A stretch of DNA of 64,000 nt from Oceanitalea sp047302425. Its GTDB lineage: Bacteria; Actinomycetota; Actinomycetes; Actinomycetales; Actinomycetaceae. Position 1 is the stretch's first letter; each line of letters opens with the position of its first letter. The notes beneath the pieces are model-generated. The model saw only the letters and a program-made list of their open reading frames with translations. It did no database searches and had not been told where the DNA came from. A program made the position numbers and the translations under genes. Location: NCBI RefSeq assembly GCF_047302425.1, contig NZ_CP154855.1, positions 1,984,001 to 2,048,000 of the forward strand. Reading direction: 5' to 3'. Shown here piece after piece: positions 8,424 to 17,160 of the stretch.

Positions 8424-9023
8424 GTGATCGCCAGCGTCCGGGGGACCGTCGAGTCCGTGCGACTCGACTCCGCCGTCGTCGAGGTCGGCGGGATCGGGCT
8501 GCGCCTGCAGGCCACCCCCGCCACCCTGGCCGGCCTGCGCACCGGCTCGGACGCCCGCCTGGCCACCGCCCTCGTCGTGCGCGAGGACTCCCTCACCCTC
8601 TTCGGCTTCGCCGACGACGACGAGCGCGCGGTCTTCGAGATCCTGCAGACCGTCAGCGGGGTGGGCCCGCGCCTGGCCCTGGCCGTGCTCGCCGTCCACC
8701 AGCCCGACGAGCTGCGCGCCGCCGTCGCCGCCGAGGACGTCGCCGCCCTCACCCGCGTCCCCGGCATCGGGAAGAAGGGCGCCCAGCGCATCCTCCTCGA
8801 GATCGGGGACAAGCTCGGCCCCGCCCGGGGCGAGGTGCGCGCCGCCCCGGCCACCACCGACACCCAGCCCGAGGTCGTCGACGCCCTCGTCCAGCTCGGC
8901 TGGTCCGCCAAGGCCGCCGAGGACGCCGTCGCGACGGTGCTCGCCGAGCCGGCCGCCGACCGTGACGTCGCCGCCGTCCTCCGCGGCGCCCTGCAGCACC
9001 TGGGAGGACACGCCCGTGGCTGA
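8424..9023 (+). CDS. ruvA: Holliday junction branch migration protein RuvA
   Basis: RuvA binds four-way junctions as a tetramer and loads RuvB. The 199-residue frame begins at GTG 8424 (MIASVRGTVESV) with GGAG at 8416-8419. Domain order is normal: an N-terminal OB fold, the helix-hairpin-helix pair in LQTVSGVGPRLALAVLAV and LTRVPGIGKKGAQRILLE, a linker, and the C-terminal domain III (VDALVQLGWSAKAAEDAV) that contacts RuvB. The stop overlaps ruvB by 8 bases. Confidence 0.96.
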   Translation: MIASVRGTVESVRLDSAVVEVGGIGLRLQATPATLAGLRTGSDARLATALVVREDSLTLFGFADDDERAVFEILQTVSGVGPRLALAVLAVHQPDELRAAVAAEDVAALTRVPGIGKKGAQRILLEIGDKLGPARGEVRAAPATTDTQPEVVDALVQLGWSAKAAEDAVATVLAEPAADRDVAAVLRGALQHLGGHARG

Positions 9024-10038
9024 CGACGCCGCCTTCCTCGACGCCGAGGCCGACGAGCTCGAGCGCGCCGCCGAGGCGGCCCTGCGCCCCCGGAGGCTGA
9101 CGGACTTCGTGGGCCAGGCGGTCGTGCGCGACCAGCTGGCCCTCGTCCTGGACGCCGCCCGGGCGCGCGGCGCGGCACCGGACCACGTCCTGCTCTCCGG
9201 CCCTCCCGGCCTGGGCAAGACGACCCTCGCGATGATCATCGCCGCGGAGACCGAGGGGGCGCTGCGCCTCACCTCGGGGCCGGCCGTCCAGCACCCCGGG
9301 GACCTCGCGGCGATCCTGTCCTCCCTCCAGGAGCACGACGTCCTGTTCATCGACGAGATCCACCGCCTGGCTCGGCCGGTGGAGGAGATGCTCTACCTCG
9401 CGATGGAGGACTTCCGGGTCGACGTCGTCGTCGGCAAGGGGCCCGGGGCCACCGCGATCCCGCTGACGCTGCCCCGCTTCACCGTCGTCGGGGCCACCAC
9501 GCGCGCCGGCCTGCTGCCCGCGCCGCTGCGCGACCGCTTCGGCTTCACCGGCCACCTCGAGTTCTACTCACCGGCCGAGCTCGAGCAGGTGCTCGGCCGC
9601 AGCGCCCGCCTCCTCGGTGCCGAGCTCGACCCCGCGGCTGCCGCAGAGCTCGCCGGCCGCTCCCGCGGCACGCCCCGCATCGCCAACCGCCTGCTGCGGC
9701 GCGTGCAGGACTGGGCCCAGGTGCGGGGGACCGGCACCCTCGACCTCGCGGCCGCGCACGCCGCCCTCGAGCTCTTCGAGGTGGACGCCCGCGGCCTCGA
9801 CCGCCTCGACCGTGCGGTGCTGCGGGCCCTGTGCGAGCGCTTCGGCGGGGGGCCGGTCGGCCTGTCCACCCTCGCCGTCGCCGTGGGGGAGGAGCCCGAG
9901 ACGGTCGAGACCGTCGCCGAGCCCTTCCTCGTCCGCGAGGGCTTCGTCTCGCGCACGCCGCGCGGACGTGTCGCCACGGCGGCCGCCTACGAGCACCTGG
10001 GCCTCACCCGCCCGGACGACGGCGCGCTGTGGGGCTGA
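9016..10038 (+). CDS. ruvB: Holliday junction branch migration helicase RuvB
   Basis: RuvB is the AAA+ hexameric motor that drives branch migration with RuvA. The protein has 340 residues from GTG 9016, preceded by GGGAGGA at 9002-9008. Walker A is GPPGLGKTT, Walker B is LFIDEIH, sensor 1 is VGATTRAG, and the C-terminal winged helix includes RVATAAAYEHLGL. A longer in-frame start at 8962 lies within ruvA and is rejected. The ruvC-ruvA-ruvB order and tight spacing indicate one operon. Confidence 0.97.
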   Translation: MADDAAFLDAEADELERAAEAALRPRRLTDFVGQAVVRDQLALVLDAARARGAAPDHVLLSGPPGLGKTTLAMIIAAETEGALRLTSGPAVQHPGDLAAILSSLQEHDVLFIDEIHRLARPVEEMLYLAMEDFRVDVVVGKGPGATAIPLTLPRFTVVGATTRAGLLPAPLRDRFGFTGHLEFYSPAELEQVLGRSARLLGAELDPAAAAELAGRSRGTPRIANRLLRRVQDWAQVRGTGTLDLAAAHAALELFEVDARGLDRLDRAVLRALCERFGGGPVGLSTLAVAVGEEPETVETVAEPFLVREGFVSRTPRGRVATAAAYEHLGLTRPDDGALWG

Positions 10039-10068
10039 GGGCGGTTTCGTCCTGTCAGCGCCGTCACC

Positions 10069-10074
10069 TAGACT
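10069..10074 (+). promoter_or_regulatory. -10 box upstream of yajC
   Basis: TAGACT lies 68 bases before the yajC start, in the ruvB-yajC gap, and probably drives the yajC-secD-secF-apt group. Confidence 0.4.
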
Positions 10075-10142
10075 CAATCAGTATTTTGCCGCCGGTGGGC
10101 GCCGCGCACGCGTGAGCCCACCGCCACCGAGGGAGTAGTGCC

Positions 10143-10541
10143 GTGGAACTTCTCATCCTGATCGCCGTCTTCGGACTCATGATGTGGATGATGTCCCGAG
10201 GGGCGAAGAAGCAGCGGCAGGCGGCCGCCGAGCTGCGCAACAGCCTCGAGGTCGGCCAGCAGGTCATGACCGCCTCCGGCTTCTACGGCACGATCGTCGA
10301 CGTCGACGGCGACGTCATCACCCTCGAGTCCACCCCCGGCGTCGAGACCCTGTGGAAGCGCGAGGCGATCCACTCCGTCACCGAGCCGCCCTTCGCCGTC
10401 GAGGACGACGAGGAGACCACCGAGGACGACGACGTCACCACCGTCGAGGTCCCCGACGACGCCTCCTCGCTCACCCGCGCGGACGAGCCGGCCGTGACCG
10501 ACGAGCGCCCCGGCGACGAGAGCGACGAGCGGCGCGCCTGA
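10143..10541 (+). CDS. yajC: preprotein translocase accessory subunit YajC
   Basis: YajC is a small single-span membrane protein that joins SecDF at the SecYEG channel. The 132 residues begin with a hydrophobic segment (about 2-18) followed by RGAKKQRQ, then the conserved beta domain with VGQQVMTASGFYGTIVDVDGD. The acidic C-terminal tail (about 85-132) is rich in Asp, Glu and Thr. The GTG start follows GGGAG (10130-10134). It is directly followed by secD and secF, the normal partners. Confidence 0.93.
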   Translation: MELLILIAVFGLMMWMMSRGAKKQRQAAAELRNSLEVGQQVMTASGFYGTIVDVDGDVITLESTPGVETLWKREAIHSVTEPPFAVEDDEETTEDDDVTTVEVPDDASSLTRADEPAVTDERPGDESDERRA

Positions 10542-10577
10542 GCGCGCCCGCCCTCCCACAGCAGAGAGAAGACCGCG

Positions 10578-12515
10578 TTGGCGACCACCGCCCCACGCCC
10601 CCTGCGCAGGATCCTCGTCCTGCTCGTCCTCGTCGCCGCACTGTTCGGTTCCGTCGCGGTCGCCCAGCAGCTGGGTGACGACGACGGCGAGGGGGGCGCC
10701 TCCTTCGCGCCCGGCCTCGCCCTCGACCTCGAGGGTGGTGTCCAGCTCATCCTCACCCCGCGCCTCGACGCCGACGCCGAGGGCGGCGACGGCGAGATCA
10801 CCGACGAGGACATCGACCAGGCGATCGAGATCATCCGCCAGCGCGTGGACGCCTCCGGCGTCGCCGAGGCCGAGATCACCCGCCAGGGCGCGAGCAACAT
10901 CGTCGTCGGCCTGCCCGGCCGCCCCGACGAGGCGACCCTCGACCTCGTCCGGCAGTCGGCGGAGCTGCGCTTCCGCCCGGTGCTCATGATGGTCGACCCC
11001 GCGCCGATCGATCCCGGCCAGGCCGAGCAGCCCGCCGCCCCCGAGGCCGACGCCGAGGCCGCGGCCCCCGGGGAGACCGCGGCGCCCACCGACGCACCCA
11101 GCGACCCGGCTACCGACGACGCTCCCGCTGACACCGCGACCGACGCACCCGCGGCCGAGCCGGAGGGGGAGGTCGACCGTGCGGCGCTCGAGGAGGCCGC
11201 CTTCGCGGAAGCCGACGCTGACGGCGACGGCGAGCTCTCGTCCACCCCGGCCACCGAGCCGACGAGCAACAGCGACGCCGAGGCGCTGATCACCGAGCAG
11301 GTTCTCTACGACATGCTCGTCCTCGACTGCACCGACCCGGCGAACCTCGTCGGCGGCCTCGAGGACAGCGCCGACCAGCCCCTCGTCACCTGCTCACCGG
11401 ACGGGCTGACGAAGTTCGTGCTCGGGCCCGTCGATGTCGAGGGCACGCAGATCGACGCCGCGAGCTCCGGCCTGGAGCCGACCTCCAGCCAGTGGCTCGT
11501 CAACATCGAGTTCACCGGCGAGGGCGGGCAGCGCTTCGGCGAGGTCTCCCAGCGGCTCTTCGGGCAGGCGCCGCCCCAGAACCAGTTCGCCGTCGTCCTC
11601 GACGGCCTGGTCATCTCCGCGCCCCGGATCAACGAGCCGATCCTCGACGGGCGCGCCCAGATCTCCGGCAGCTTCACCCGGGAGACGGCCAACACGCTCG
11701 CCAACCAGCTGAACTTCGGCTCGCTGCCGCTCAACTTCGAGGTGCAGAGCGAGGAGCAGATCTCCGCGACGCTCGGCTCCGAGCACCTGCGCAGCGGCCT
11801 CATCGCCGGCATCGGCGGCCTGCTGCTCGTCGCGCTCTACCTCCTGTGGCAGTACCGCGGCCTCGCGGTGGTCGCCGTGAGCAGCCTGCTCATCGCCGCC
11901 GTCACCACCTATGGCGCCATCATCGTGCTGTCGTGGCTGCAGGGCTACCGCCTGTCACTCGCCGGCGTCGCGGGACTCATCGTCGCCGTCGGCATCACCG
12001 CCGACTCCTTCATCCTGTACTTCGAGCGCATCCGCGACGAGATCCGCGACGGGCGCACCCTCGAGGGCGCCGTCGAGCACGGCTGGGCACGGGCCAGGCG
12101 CACGATCGTCGTCTCCGACCTCGTCACGCTGCTGGCCGCGGTCATCCTGTACTTCCTCGCCGTCGGCGGTGTGCGGGGCTTCGCCTTCACCCTCGGCCTC
12201 ACCACGCTCATCGACCTCGTCGTCGTCTACCTCTTCACCCACCCGACCATGCAGCTGCTCATCCGCACCCGCTTCTTCGGCGAGGGCCACAAGCTGTCCG
12301 GGCTCAACCCGGAGAGCATCGGCGTCGATCCTGCGCGCTACCGCGGCCGCGGCCGCGTCGGCGAGGCACGGACCCGCCCTCCGGCCGCGTCCCGGAAGGA
12401 GCCCGCGCGTGAGAAGCAGCCCGTGGGCGCCGGCCGGATGACCATCGCGGAGCGTCGAGCGGCCGAACGCCGCGCCGCCGAGCAGGCGACGACCACAGAG
12501 GAGGAGGGCCGATGA
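10578..12515 (+). CDS. secD: protein translocase subunit SecD
   Basis: SecD, with SecF, uses the proton gradient to complete protein export. The TTG start at 10578 gives a positively charged start and a first membrane span (about 11-28). The P1 periplasmic region holds LALDLEGGVQLILTPR and the DASGVAEAEI block. Residues 141-237 are an Ala/Pro/Asp/Glu/Thr-rich insertion without evident fold, inside the periplasmic part. The five C-terminal spans include GITADSFILYFERIRDE, the conserved TM4 motif. The cytoplasmic tail is basic and Ala/Arg-rich. The length of 645 is on the long side because of the insertion. The stop overlaps secF by ATGA. Confidence 0.96.
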   Translation: MATTAPRPLRRILVLLVLVAALFGSVAVAQQLGDDDGEGGASFAPGLALDLEGGVQLILTPRLDADAEGGDGEITDEDIDQAIEIIRQRVDASGVAEAEITRQGASNIVVGLPGRPDEATLDLVRQSAELRFRPVLMMVDPAPIDPGQAEQPAAPEADAEAAAPGETAAPTDAPSDPATDDAPADTATDAPAAEPEGEVDRAALEEAAFAEADADGDGELSSTPATEPTSNSDAEALITEQVLYDMLVLDCTDPANLVGGLEDSADQPLVTCSPDGLTKFVLGPVDVEGTQIDAASSGLEPTSSQWLVNIEFTGEGGQRFGEVSQRLFGQAPPQNQFAVVLDGLVISAPRINEPILDGRAQISGSFTRETANTLANQLNFGSLPLNFEVQSEEQISATLGSEHLRSGLIAGIGGLLLVALYLLWQYRGLAVVAVSSLLIAAVTTYGAIIVLSWLQGYRLSLAGVAGLIVAVGITADSFILYFERIRDEIRDGRTLEGAVEHGWARARRTIVVSDLVTLLAAVILYFLAVGGVRGFAFTLGLTTLIDLVVVYLFTHPTMQLLIRTRFFGEGHKLSGLNPESIGVDPARYRGRGRVGEARTRPPAASRKEPAREKQPVGAGRMTIAERRAAERRAAEQATTTEEEGR

Positions 12516-13591
12516 CCCGCCTGTCCCAGCTGGGCAACGAGCTCCACACCGGCGACCGCTCCTTCCCCTTCGTCCAGCGCCGCCGCACCTGGCTCACGGC
12601 CGCGGCCGCGCTCGTCCTGATCTCCGTGCTCCTCGTCGCCTTCAAGGGCATCAACGCGGGCATCGAGTTCACCGGTGGCTCGCAGTTCACCGTGACGGGC
12701 ACGCAGAACCTCGAGGAGCAGCCCGCCCACGACGTCGTCACGGAGGTCGGTTCGGGGCAGGTCGCCCGGGTGTCGACGGTCGGCTCGACCTCGGTCCGCG
12801 TGCAGACCGAGGAGCTGACCACCGAGCAGACCGACGCCGTCCGGCAGGGCCTCGCCGAGGCCTACGACGTACCGGAGGCCGACGTCGCCTCCACCTTCAT
12901 CGGACCTTCCTGGGGTCAGGACGTCACCCGTCAGGCGCTCGTGGGTCTCCTGGTCTTCATCGTCCTCGTGACGATCGTGCTGTCGGTCTACTTCCGCAGC
13001 TGGCAGATGGCCGGTGCGGCCCTCGTGTCGCTCATCAACGACCTCGTGCTCACGGTGGGCGTCTACGCGCTCATCGGCTGGGAGGTCACCCCGGCCACGG
13101 TCATCGGTCTGCTGACGATCCTCGGCTACTCGCTCTACGACACCGTCGTCGTCTTCGACAAGGTTCGGGAGAACACCCAGGAGCTCGACGAGCAGCACGA
13201 GCGGACCTACGCCGAGCTGTCGAACCTCGCGGTCAACCAGACCCTCGTGCGCTCGATCAACACCTCCCTCACCTCGCTGCTGCCCGTCGGGTCGATCCTC
13301 TTCGTCGGCGCGCTGCTGCTCGGTGCGGGCACCCTGCGCGACATCGCGCTCGCGCTCTTCGTCGGCATGTTCGTCTCGACCGTGTCCTCGGTCTTCGTGG
13401 CGACGCCCCTGCAGGTGGTCCTCCAGCAGCGCGACGAGCGCATCCGCCAGCACACGGCCGACGTCCTCGAGCGCCGTCGCCGCCGCAGCGGCACCGACAC
13501 CGTGCCCGCCACGACCGAGGAGGGTGCCGTCGTCGCCGGCACGCACCGCGGCCAGGCGGCCCAGCCCAAGCGCCGGAAGGGGCGACGATGA
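12512..13591 (+). CDS. secF: protein translocase subunit SecF
   Basis: SecF (359 residues) pairs with SecD. It has an N-terminal span (about 29-46), FKGINAGIEFTGGSQF at the start of the periplasmic domain, then five spans including GLLTILGYSLYDTVVVFDKV, the family signature. The C-terminal tail is basic. The ATGA overlaps at both ends couple it to secD and apt. Confidence 0.96.
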   Translation: MTRLSQLGNELHTGDRSFPFVQRRRTWLTAAAALVLISVLLVAFKGINAGIEFTGGSQFTVTGTQNLEEQPAHDVVTEVGSGQVARVSTVGSTSVRVQTEELTTEQTDAVRQGLAEAYDVPEADVASTFIGPSWGQDVTRQALVGLLVFIVLVTIVLSVYFRSWQMAGAALVSLINDLVLTVGVYALIGWEVTPATVIGLLTILGYSLYDTVVVFDKVRENTQELDEQHERTYAELSNLAVNQTLVRSINTSLTSLLPVGSILFVGALLLGAGTLRDIALALFVGMFVSTVSSVFVATPLQVVLQQRDERIRQHTADVLERRRRRSGTDTVPATTEEGAVVAGTHRGQAAQPKRRKGRR

Positions 13592-14124
13592 CCGACTTTC
13601 CCGCGGAGCTCACCGAGCTTCTCGACTCCCACGTCCGTGAGGTCCCCGACTTCCCCGAGCCGGGTGTCCTGTTCCGGGACATCACCCCGCTCTTGGCGGA
13701 CGGGCCCGCCTTCGCGGCCCTCGTCGACGCCCTGGCCGAGCGCTACCGCGGCCACATCGACGCCGTCGCCGGGCTCGAGTCGCGCGGCTTCATCCTCGCG
13801 GCGCCGCTGGCGCACGCGCTCGGCGTCGGGATGGTGACCATCCGCAAGGCCGGGCGCCTGCCCGGACCGGTCACCGGGGTCGACTACTCCCTCGAGTACG
13901 GGACGGCGCGCCTGGAGCTGCGTCCCGAGACGGTCACCGAGGGCCACCGCATCCTCATCATCGACGACGTCCTCGCCACCGGCGGGACCGCGCGGGCGGC
14001 GATCGAGCTCATCGAGGGCGCCGGCGGCGTCGTCGCGGGCCTCGCGATGCTGCTCGAGCTCGACGAGCTGCGTGGCCGGGAGCGCCTGGCCGGCTACCCG
14101 CTGGACAGCATCCTGCGCTACTGA
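13588..14124 (+). CDS. apt: adenine phosphoribosyltransferase
   Basis: Apt salvages adenine with PRPP to give AMP. The 178 residues include FPEPGVLFRDITPLLAD near the N-terminus, GLESRGFILAAPLA, and the PRPP-binding loop ILIIDDVLATGGTA. It starts in an ATGA overlap with secF and is followed by rel. The secDF-apt-rel order is the usual actinobacterial arrangement. A short GGGG/CCCC hairpin (14126-14140) follows the stop, too weak to call a terminator. Confidence 0.95.
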   Translation: MTDFPAELTELLDSHVREVPDFPEPGVLFRDITPLLADGPAFAALVDALAERYRGHIDAVAGLESRGFILAAPLAHALGVGMVTIRKAGRLPGPVTGVDYSLEYGTARLELRPETVTEGHRILIIDDVLATGGTARAAIELIEGAGGVVAGLAMLLELDELRGRERLAGYPLDSILRY

Positions 14125-14160
14125 CGGGGCCTCGGTCCCCGGATGTGCCCGCCGACTGCC

Positions 14161-14166
14161 TAGAAT
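14161..14166 (+). promoter_or_regulatory. -10 box, leaderless start of rel
   Basis: TAGAAT ends 6 bases before the rel ATG, predicting transcription from the A of the start codon. Confidence 0.6.
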
Positions 14167-14172
14167 GGGCCA

Positions 14173-16470
14173 ATGGCGGAGGAGACGGTCACCGGCGCAG
14201 CCACGGACGCACGCGGTCCCCGGGTGCGGTCGCGCTTCGCGCTGCTCGGATCGCGCGGGCACACCGTCTCCCCGGCGATCGAGCCGGTCCTCCACGCGCT
14301 GCGCTCCAACCACCCGCGAGCCGACACCGCGCTGATCGAGCGCGCCTTCACGGTCGCCGAGCGGGCGCACCGCGGGCAGATGCGCAAGAGCGGTGACCCG
14401 TACATCACCCACCCCGTCGCGGTGACGACGATCCTCGCCGAGCTCGGCATGACGGTGCCGACCCTCGCCGCCGCCCTGCTGCACGACACCGTCGAGGACA
14501 CCGACTACTCCCTCCAGCAGCTGCGCAGCGAGTTCGGCGAGGAGATCGCCCTGCTCGTCGACGGCGTCACCAAGCTCGACAAGGTGACCTACGGGGAGGC
14601 CGCCGAGGCCGAGACCGTCCGCAAGATGGTCGTCGCGATGGCCCGCGACATCCGGGTGCTCGTCATCAAGCTCGCCGACCGCCTCCACAACGCGCGGACC
14701 TGGAAGTACGTCTCGGCCAAGTCCGCCGGGCGCAAGGCCCGCGAGACGCTCGAGATCTACGCCCCGCTCGCCCACCGGCTGGGCATGAACACGATCAAGT
14801 GGGAGCTGGAGGACCTGTCCTTCGCCACCCTCTACCCCAAGGTCTACGACGAGATCGTCCACCTCGTCGCCGAGCGTGCCCCCGCCCGCGACGAGTACCT
14901 CTCGACCGTCCGCAGTCAGATCGAGACGGACCTGCGGTCCAACAAGATCCGCGCGACGGTCACCGGCCGGCCCAAGCACTACTACTCGATCTACCAGAAG
15001 ATGATCGTGCGGGGCCGCGACTTCGACGACATCTTCGACCTCGTCGGTGTCCGGGTCCTCGTCGACTCGGTCAAGGACTGCTACGCCGTCCTCGGCACGA
15101 TGCACGCGCGCTGGAACCCCCTGCCCGGGCGGTTCAAGGACTACATCGCGATGCCGAAGTTCAACCTCTACCAGTCGCTCCACACGACCGTCATCGGTCC
15201 GGGTGGCAAGCCGGTGGAGATCCAGATCCGCACCCACGACATGCACCGCCGCGCCGAGTACGGCGTCGCGGCGCACTGGAAGTACAAGGAGGCCGCGCGC
15301 GGCCGCACGGACGTGCCGCAGGGCGTGGAGGAGATGGGCTGGCTGCGCCAGCTCGTCGACTGGCAGCGCGAGACGTCCGACCCGGGCGAGTTCCTCGACT
15401 CCCTGCGCTTCGAGATCTCCGGCTCCCAGGTCTACGTCTTCACCCCCAAGGGCGACGTCATGGCCCTGGCGCCCGGAGCCACCCCGGTCGACTTCGCCTA
15501 CGCCGTCCACACCGAGGTCGGTCACCGGACGGTGGGGGCGCGCGTCAACGGGCGCCTGGTGTCCCTGGAGTCCCAGCTCGAGAACGGTGACACCGTCGAG
15601 GTCTTCACCTCGAAGTCCGAGTCGGCCGGACCGAGCCGCGACTGGCTCAACTTCGTCACCACCCCGCGTGCCCGCAACAAGATCCGTGCCTGGTTCACCA
15701 AGGAGCGGCGCGAGGAGGCCATCGAGGCCGGCAAGGGGCACATCGCCCGCGCGATGCGCAAGCAGAACCTGCCCATCCAGCGGCTCATGTCCCACGACTC
15801 GCTCACCGCCCTGGCGCACGAGCTCAACTACGCGGACGTCTCGGCGCTGTACGCCGCGGTGGGCGAGAGCCAGGTGTCGGCGACGAACATCGTCCAGAAG
15901 CTCGTCCAGTCCATGGGCGGGGAGTCCGGCGCCGAGGAGGACCTCGCCGAGGCGACGATGCCGGGGGAGACCCGCCCGCGCCTGCGCGCCGGGGACCCCG
16001 GGATCACCGTCAAGGGCATGGACTCCGGGGACCTGTGGGTCAAGCTCGCGCGGTGCTGCACGCCCGTGCCTGGGGACCCGGTCGTCGGCTTCGTCACCCG
16101 CGGCTCGGGGGTATCGGTGCACCGGACCGACTGCGGCAACCTCGAGAGCATGCGCAGCGAGCCCGAGCGCATGGTCGACGTCGAGTGGTCGCTGCACGGG
16201 CAGAGCTCCTTCCTCGTCCAGATCCAGGTCGAGGCGCTCGACCGCGCCGGCCTCCTGTCCGACGTCACCCGGGTGCTGTCCGACAACCACGTCAACATCC
16301 TGTCCGCCTCGGTGCAGACGAGCCGTGACCGGGTGGCCCTGTCGAAGTTCGTCTTCGAGATGGCCGAGCCCTCCCACCTCGGCCACGTGCTGTCCGCGGT
16401 GCGCCGGATCGACGGCGTCTTCGACGTCTACCGGATCACCGGCGCGCGCTCGACGACCCGGCACGGCTGA
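14173..16470 (+). CDS. rel: bifunctional (p)ppGpp synthetase/hydrolase Rel
   Basis: Rel makes and degrades the stringent-response alarmone (p)ppGpp. The 765 residues hold, in order, the HD hydrolase domain with an intact LLHDTVEDTDY, the synthetase with GRFKDYIAMPKFNLYQSLHT (RxKD form, typical of bifunctional enzymes), the TGS domain (VYVFTPKGDVMALAPGATPVDFAY), a zinc-finger-like region with ARCCTPVPGDPVVGFVTRG, and a C-terminal ACT domain. Both catalytic halves look active. ATG 14173 is supported by the leaderless -10 box. Confidence 0.97.
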   Translation: MAEETVTGAATDARGPRVRSRFALLGSRGHTVSPAIEPVLHALRSNHPRADTALIERAFTVAERAHRGQMRKSGDPYITHPVAVTTILAELGMTVPTLAAALLHDTVEDTDYSLQQLRSEFGEEIALLVDGVTKLDKVTYGEAAEAETVRKMVVAMARDIRVLVIKLADRLHNARTWKYVSAKSAGRKARETLEIYAPLAHRLGMNTIKWELEDLSFATLYPKVYDEIVHLVAERAPARDEYLSTVRSQIETDLRSNKIRATVTGRPKHYYSIYQKMIVRGRDFDDIFDLVGVRVLVDSVKDCYAVLGTMHARWNPLPGRFKDYIAMPKFNLYQSLHTTVIGPGGKPVEIQIRTHDMHRRAEYGVAAHWKYKEAARGRTDVPQGVEEMGWLRQLVDWQRETSDPGEFLDSLRFEISGSQVYVFTPKGDVMALAPGATPVDFAYAVHTEVGHRTVGARVNGRLVSLESQLENGDTVEVFTSKSESAGPSRDWLNFVTTPRARNKIRAWFTKERREEAIEAGKGHIARAMRKQNLPIQRLMSHDSLTALAHELNYADVSALYAAVGESQVSATNIVQKLVQSMGGESGAEEDLAEATMPGETRPRLRAGDPGITVKGMDSGDLWVKLARCCTPVPGDPVVGFVTRGSGVSVHRTDCGNLESMRSEPERMVDVEWSLHGQSSFLVQIQVEALDRAGLLSDVTRVLSDNHVNILSASVQTSRDRVALSKFVFEMAEPSHLGHVLSAVRRIDGVFDVYRITGARSTTRHG

Positions 16471-16564
16471 GCGGCTACTCCACAGTCCTCACCCGGGTGG
16501 GATGCCGTCCACAGTCGCGTGACGGCCCGCCCCGCCGGCGACGACGGCGCGGCACGCTCGGAGC

Positions 16565-17134
16565 ATGACGAGCGCGCTCGCGTGGCTGGCGGCGCCGCAG
16601 CTCGACCCGGTGGCGGCGGTGCAGCCCGCGCTGCCCGGGCGTGCCGGTGAGCGCTACGACGGCCTGCTCGGACGTACCCCCGACGGTGGCCTCGTACCGG
16701 TCGACCTGCTCGCCGGGCCCGAGGGCAGAGCGGGCGCCCTGCGTGCCGCCGTGCCGCCGGGCGCGGCACTGGCGCGCTGCACGGCGGTGTGGGTCCACAC
16801 CGGGCGCCTGTGCCCGGACCGCCCGGACGTCGTCGTCGGGGCAGGGCGGCGGCTCCACACCACGGTGGTGGTCCACCGCCAGCACCTGGCCGTCTCGGAC
16901 GTCGTCCACCTCGGTGGCGTCCCGACGACGACGCCGTTGCGTACCGCCGTCGACCTGCTGTGCTTCGCGTCCGAGCCGGTGGCGGTCGCCGGTACGTGTG
17001 CGCTGCTCCTCGCCGGCCTCGAGGAGCCTCTGGTCCAGGAGGTCCTCGGCCGTCCCGGTCGCCGGGCGCCCGTACGGCGCGCCACGGCCCTCCTCGCGGT
17101 GGCCGGGGACGCAGCGGGGCGGCGACGTTCATGA
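16565..17134 (+). CDS. hypothetical protein resembling AbiEi-type antitoxin proteins
   Basis: The 189-residue product has no enzymatic motif. Its middle (TTVVVHRQHLAVSDVVHLGG followed by VPTTTPLRTAVDLLC) is the pattern of actinobacterial proteins annotated as AbiEi-family antitoxin-like or as partners of DUF559 proteins. The usual N-terminal winged helix is not obvious. No AbiEii nucleotidyltransferase toxin or DUF559 gene is next to it, so any toxin-antitoxin role is doubtful. Its 3' end lies within a strong hairpin shared with the convergent DUF349 gene. Confidence 0.5.
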   Translation: MTSALAWLAAPQLDPVAAVQPALPGRAGERYDGLLGRTPDGGLVPVDLLAGPEGRAGALRAAVPPGAALARCTAVWVHTGRLCPDRPDVVVGAGRRLHTTVVVHRQHLAVSDVVHLGGVPTTTPLRTAVDLLCFASEPVAVAGTCALLLAGLEEPLVQEVLGRPGRRAPVRRATALLAVAGDAAGRRRS

Positions 17135-17147
17135 CGTCGCCGCCCCG
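17115..17147. terminator. bidirectional terminator hairpin
   Basis: CGGGGCGGCGACGT (17115-17128) and ACGTCGCCGCCCCG (17134-17147) form a 14-bp perfect stem with a 5-base loop. It includes the stop codon of the plus-strand gene and lies just before the end of the convergent DUF349 gene. Confidence 0.7.
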
Positions 17148-17160
17148 TCTGTCCTGCCGG

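Noticed and set aside
5447..9178. Minus-strand open frame of 1243 codons opposite pdxS to ruvA
   Set aside because: It runs opposite several certain genes and has no domain; it is a composition artefact.
13207..16464. Minus-strand open frame of 1085 codons opposite secF, apt and rel
   Set aside because: Same reason: antisense to well-supported genes.
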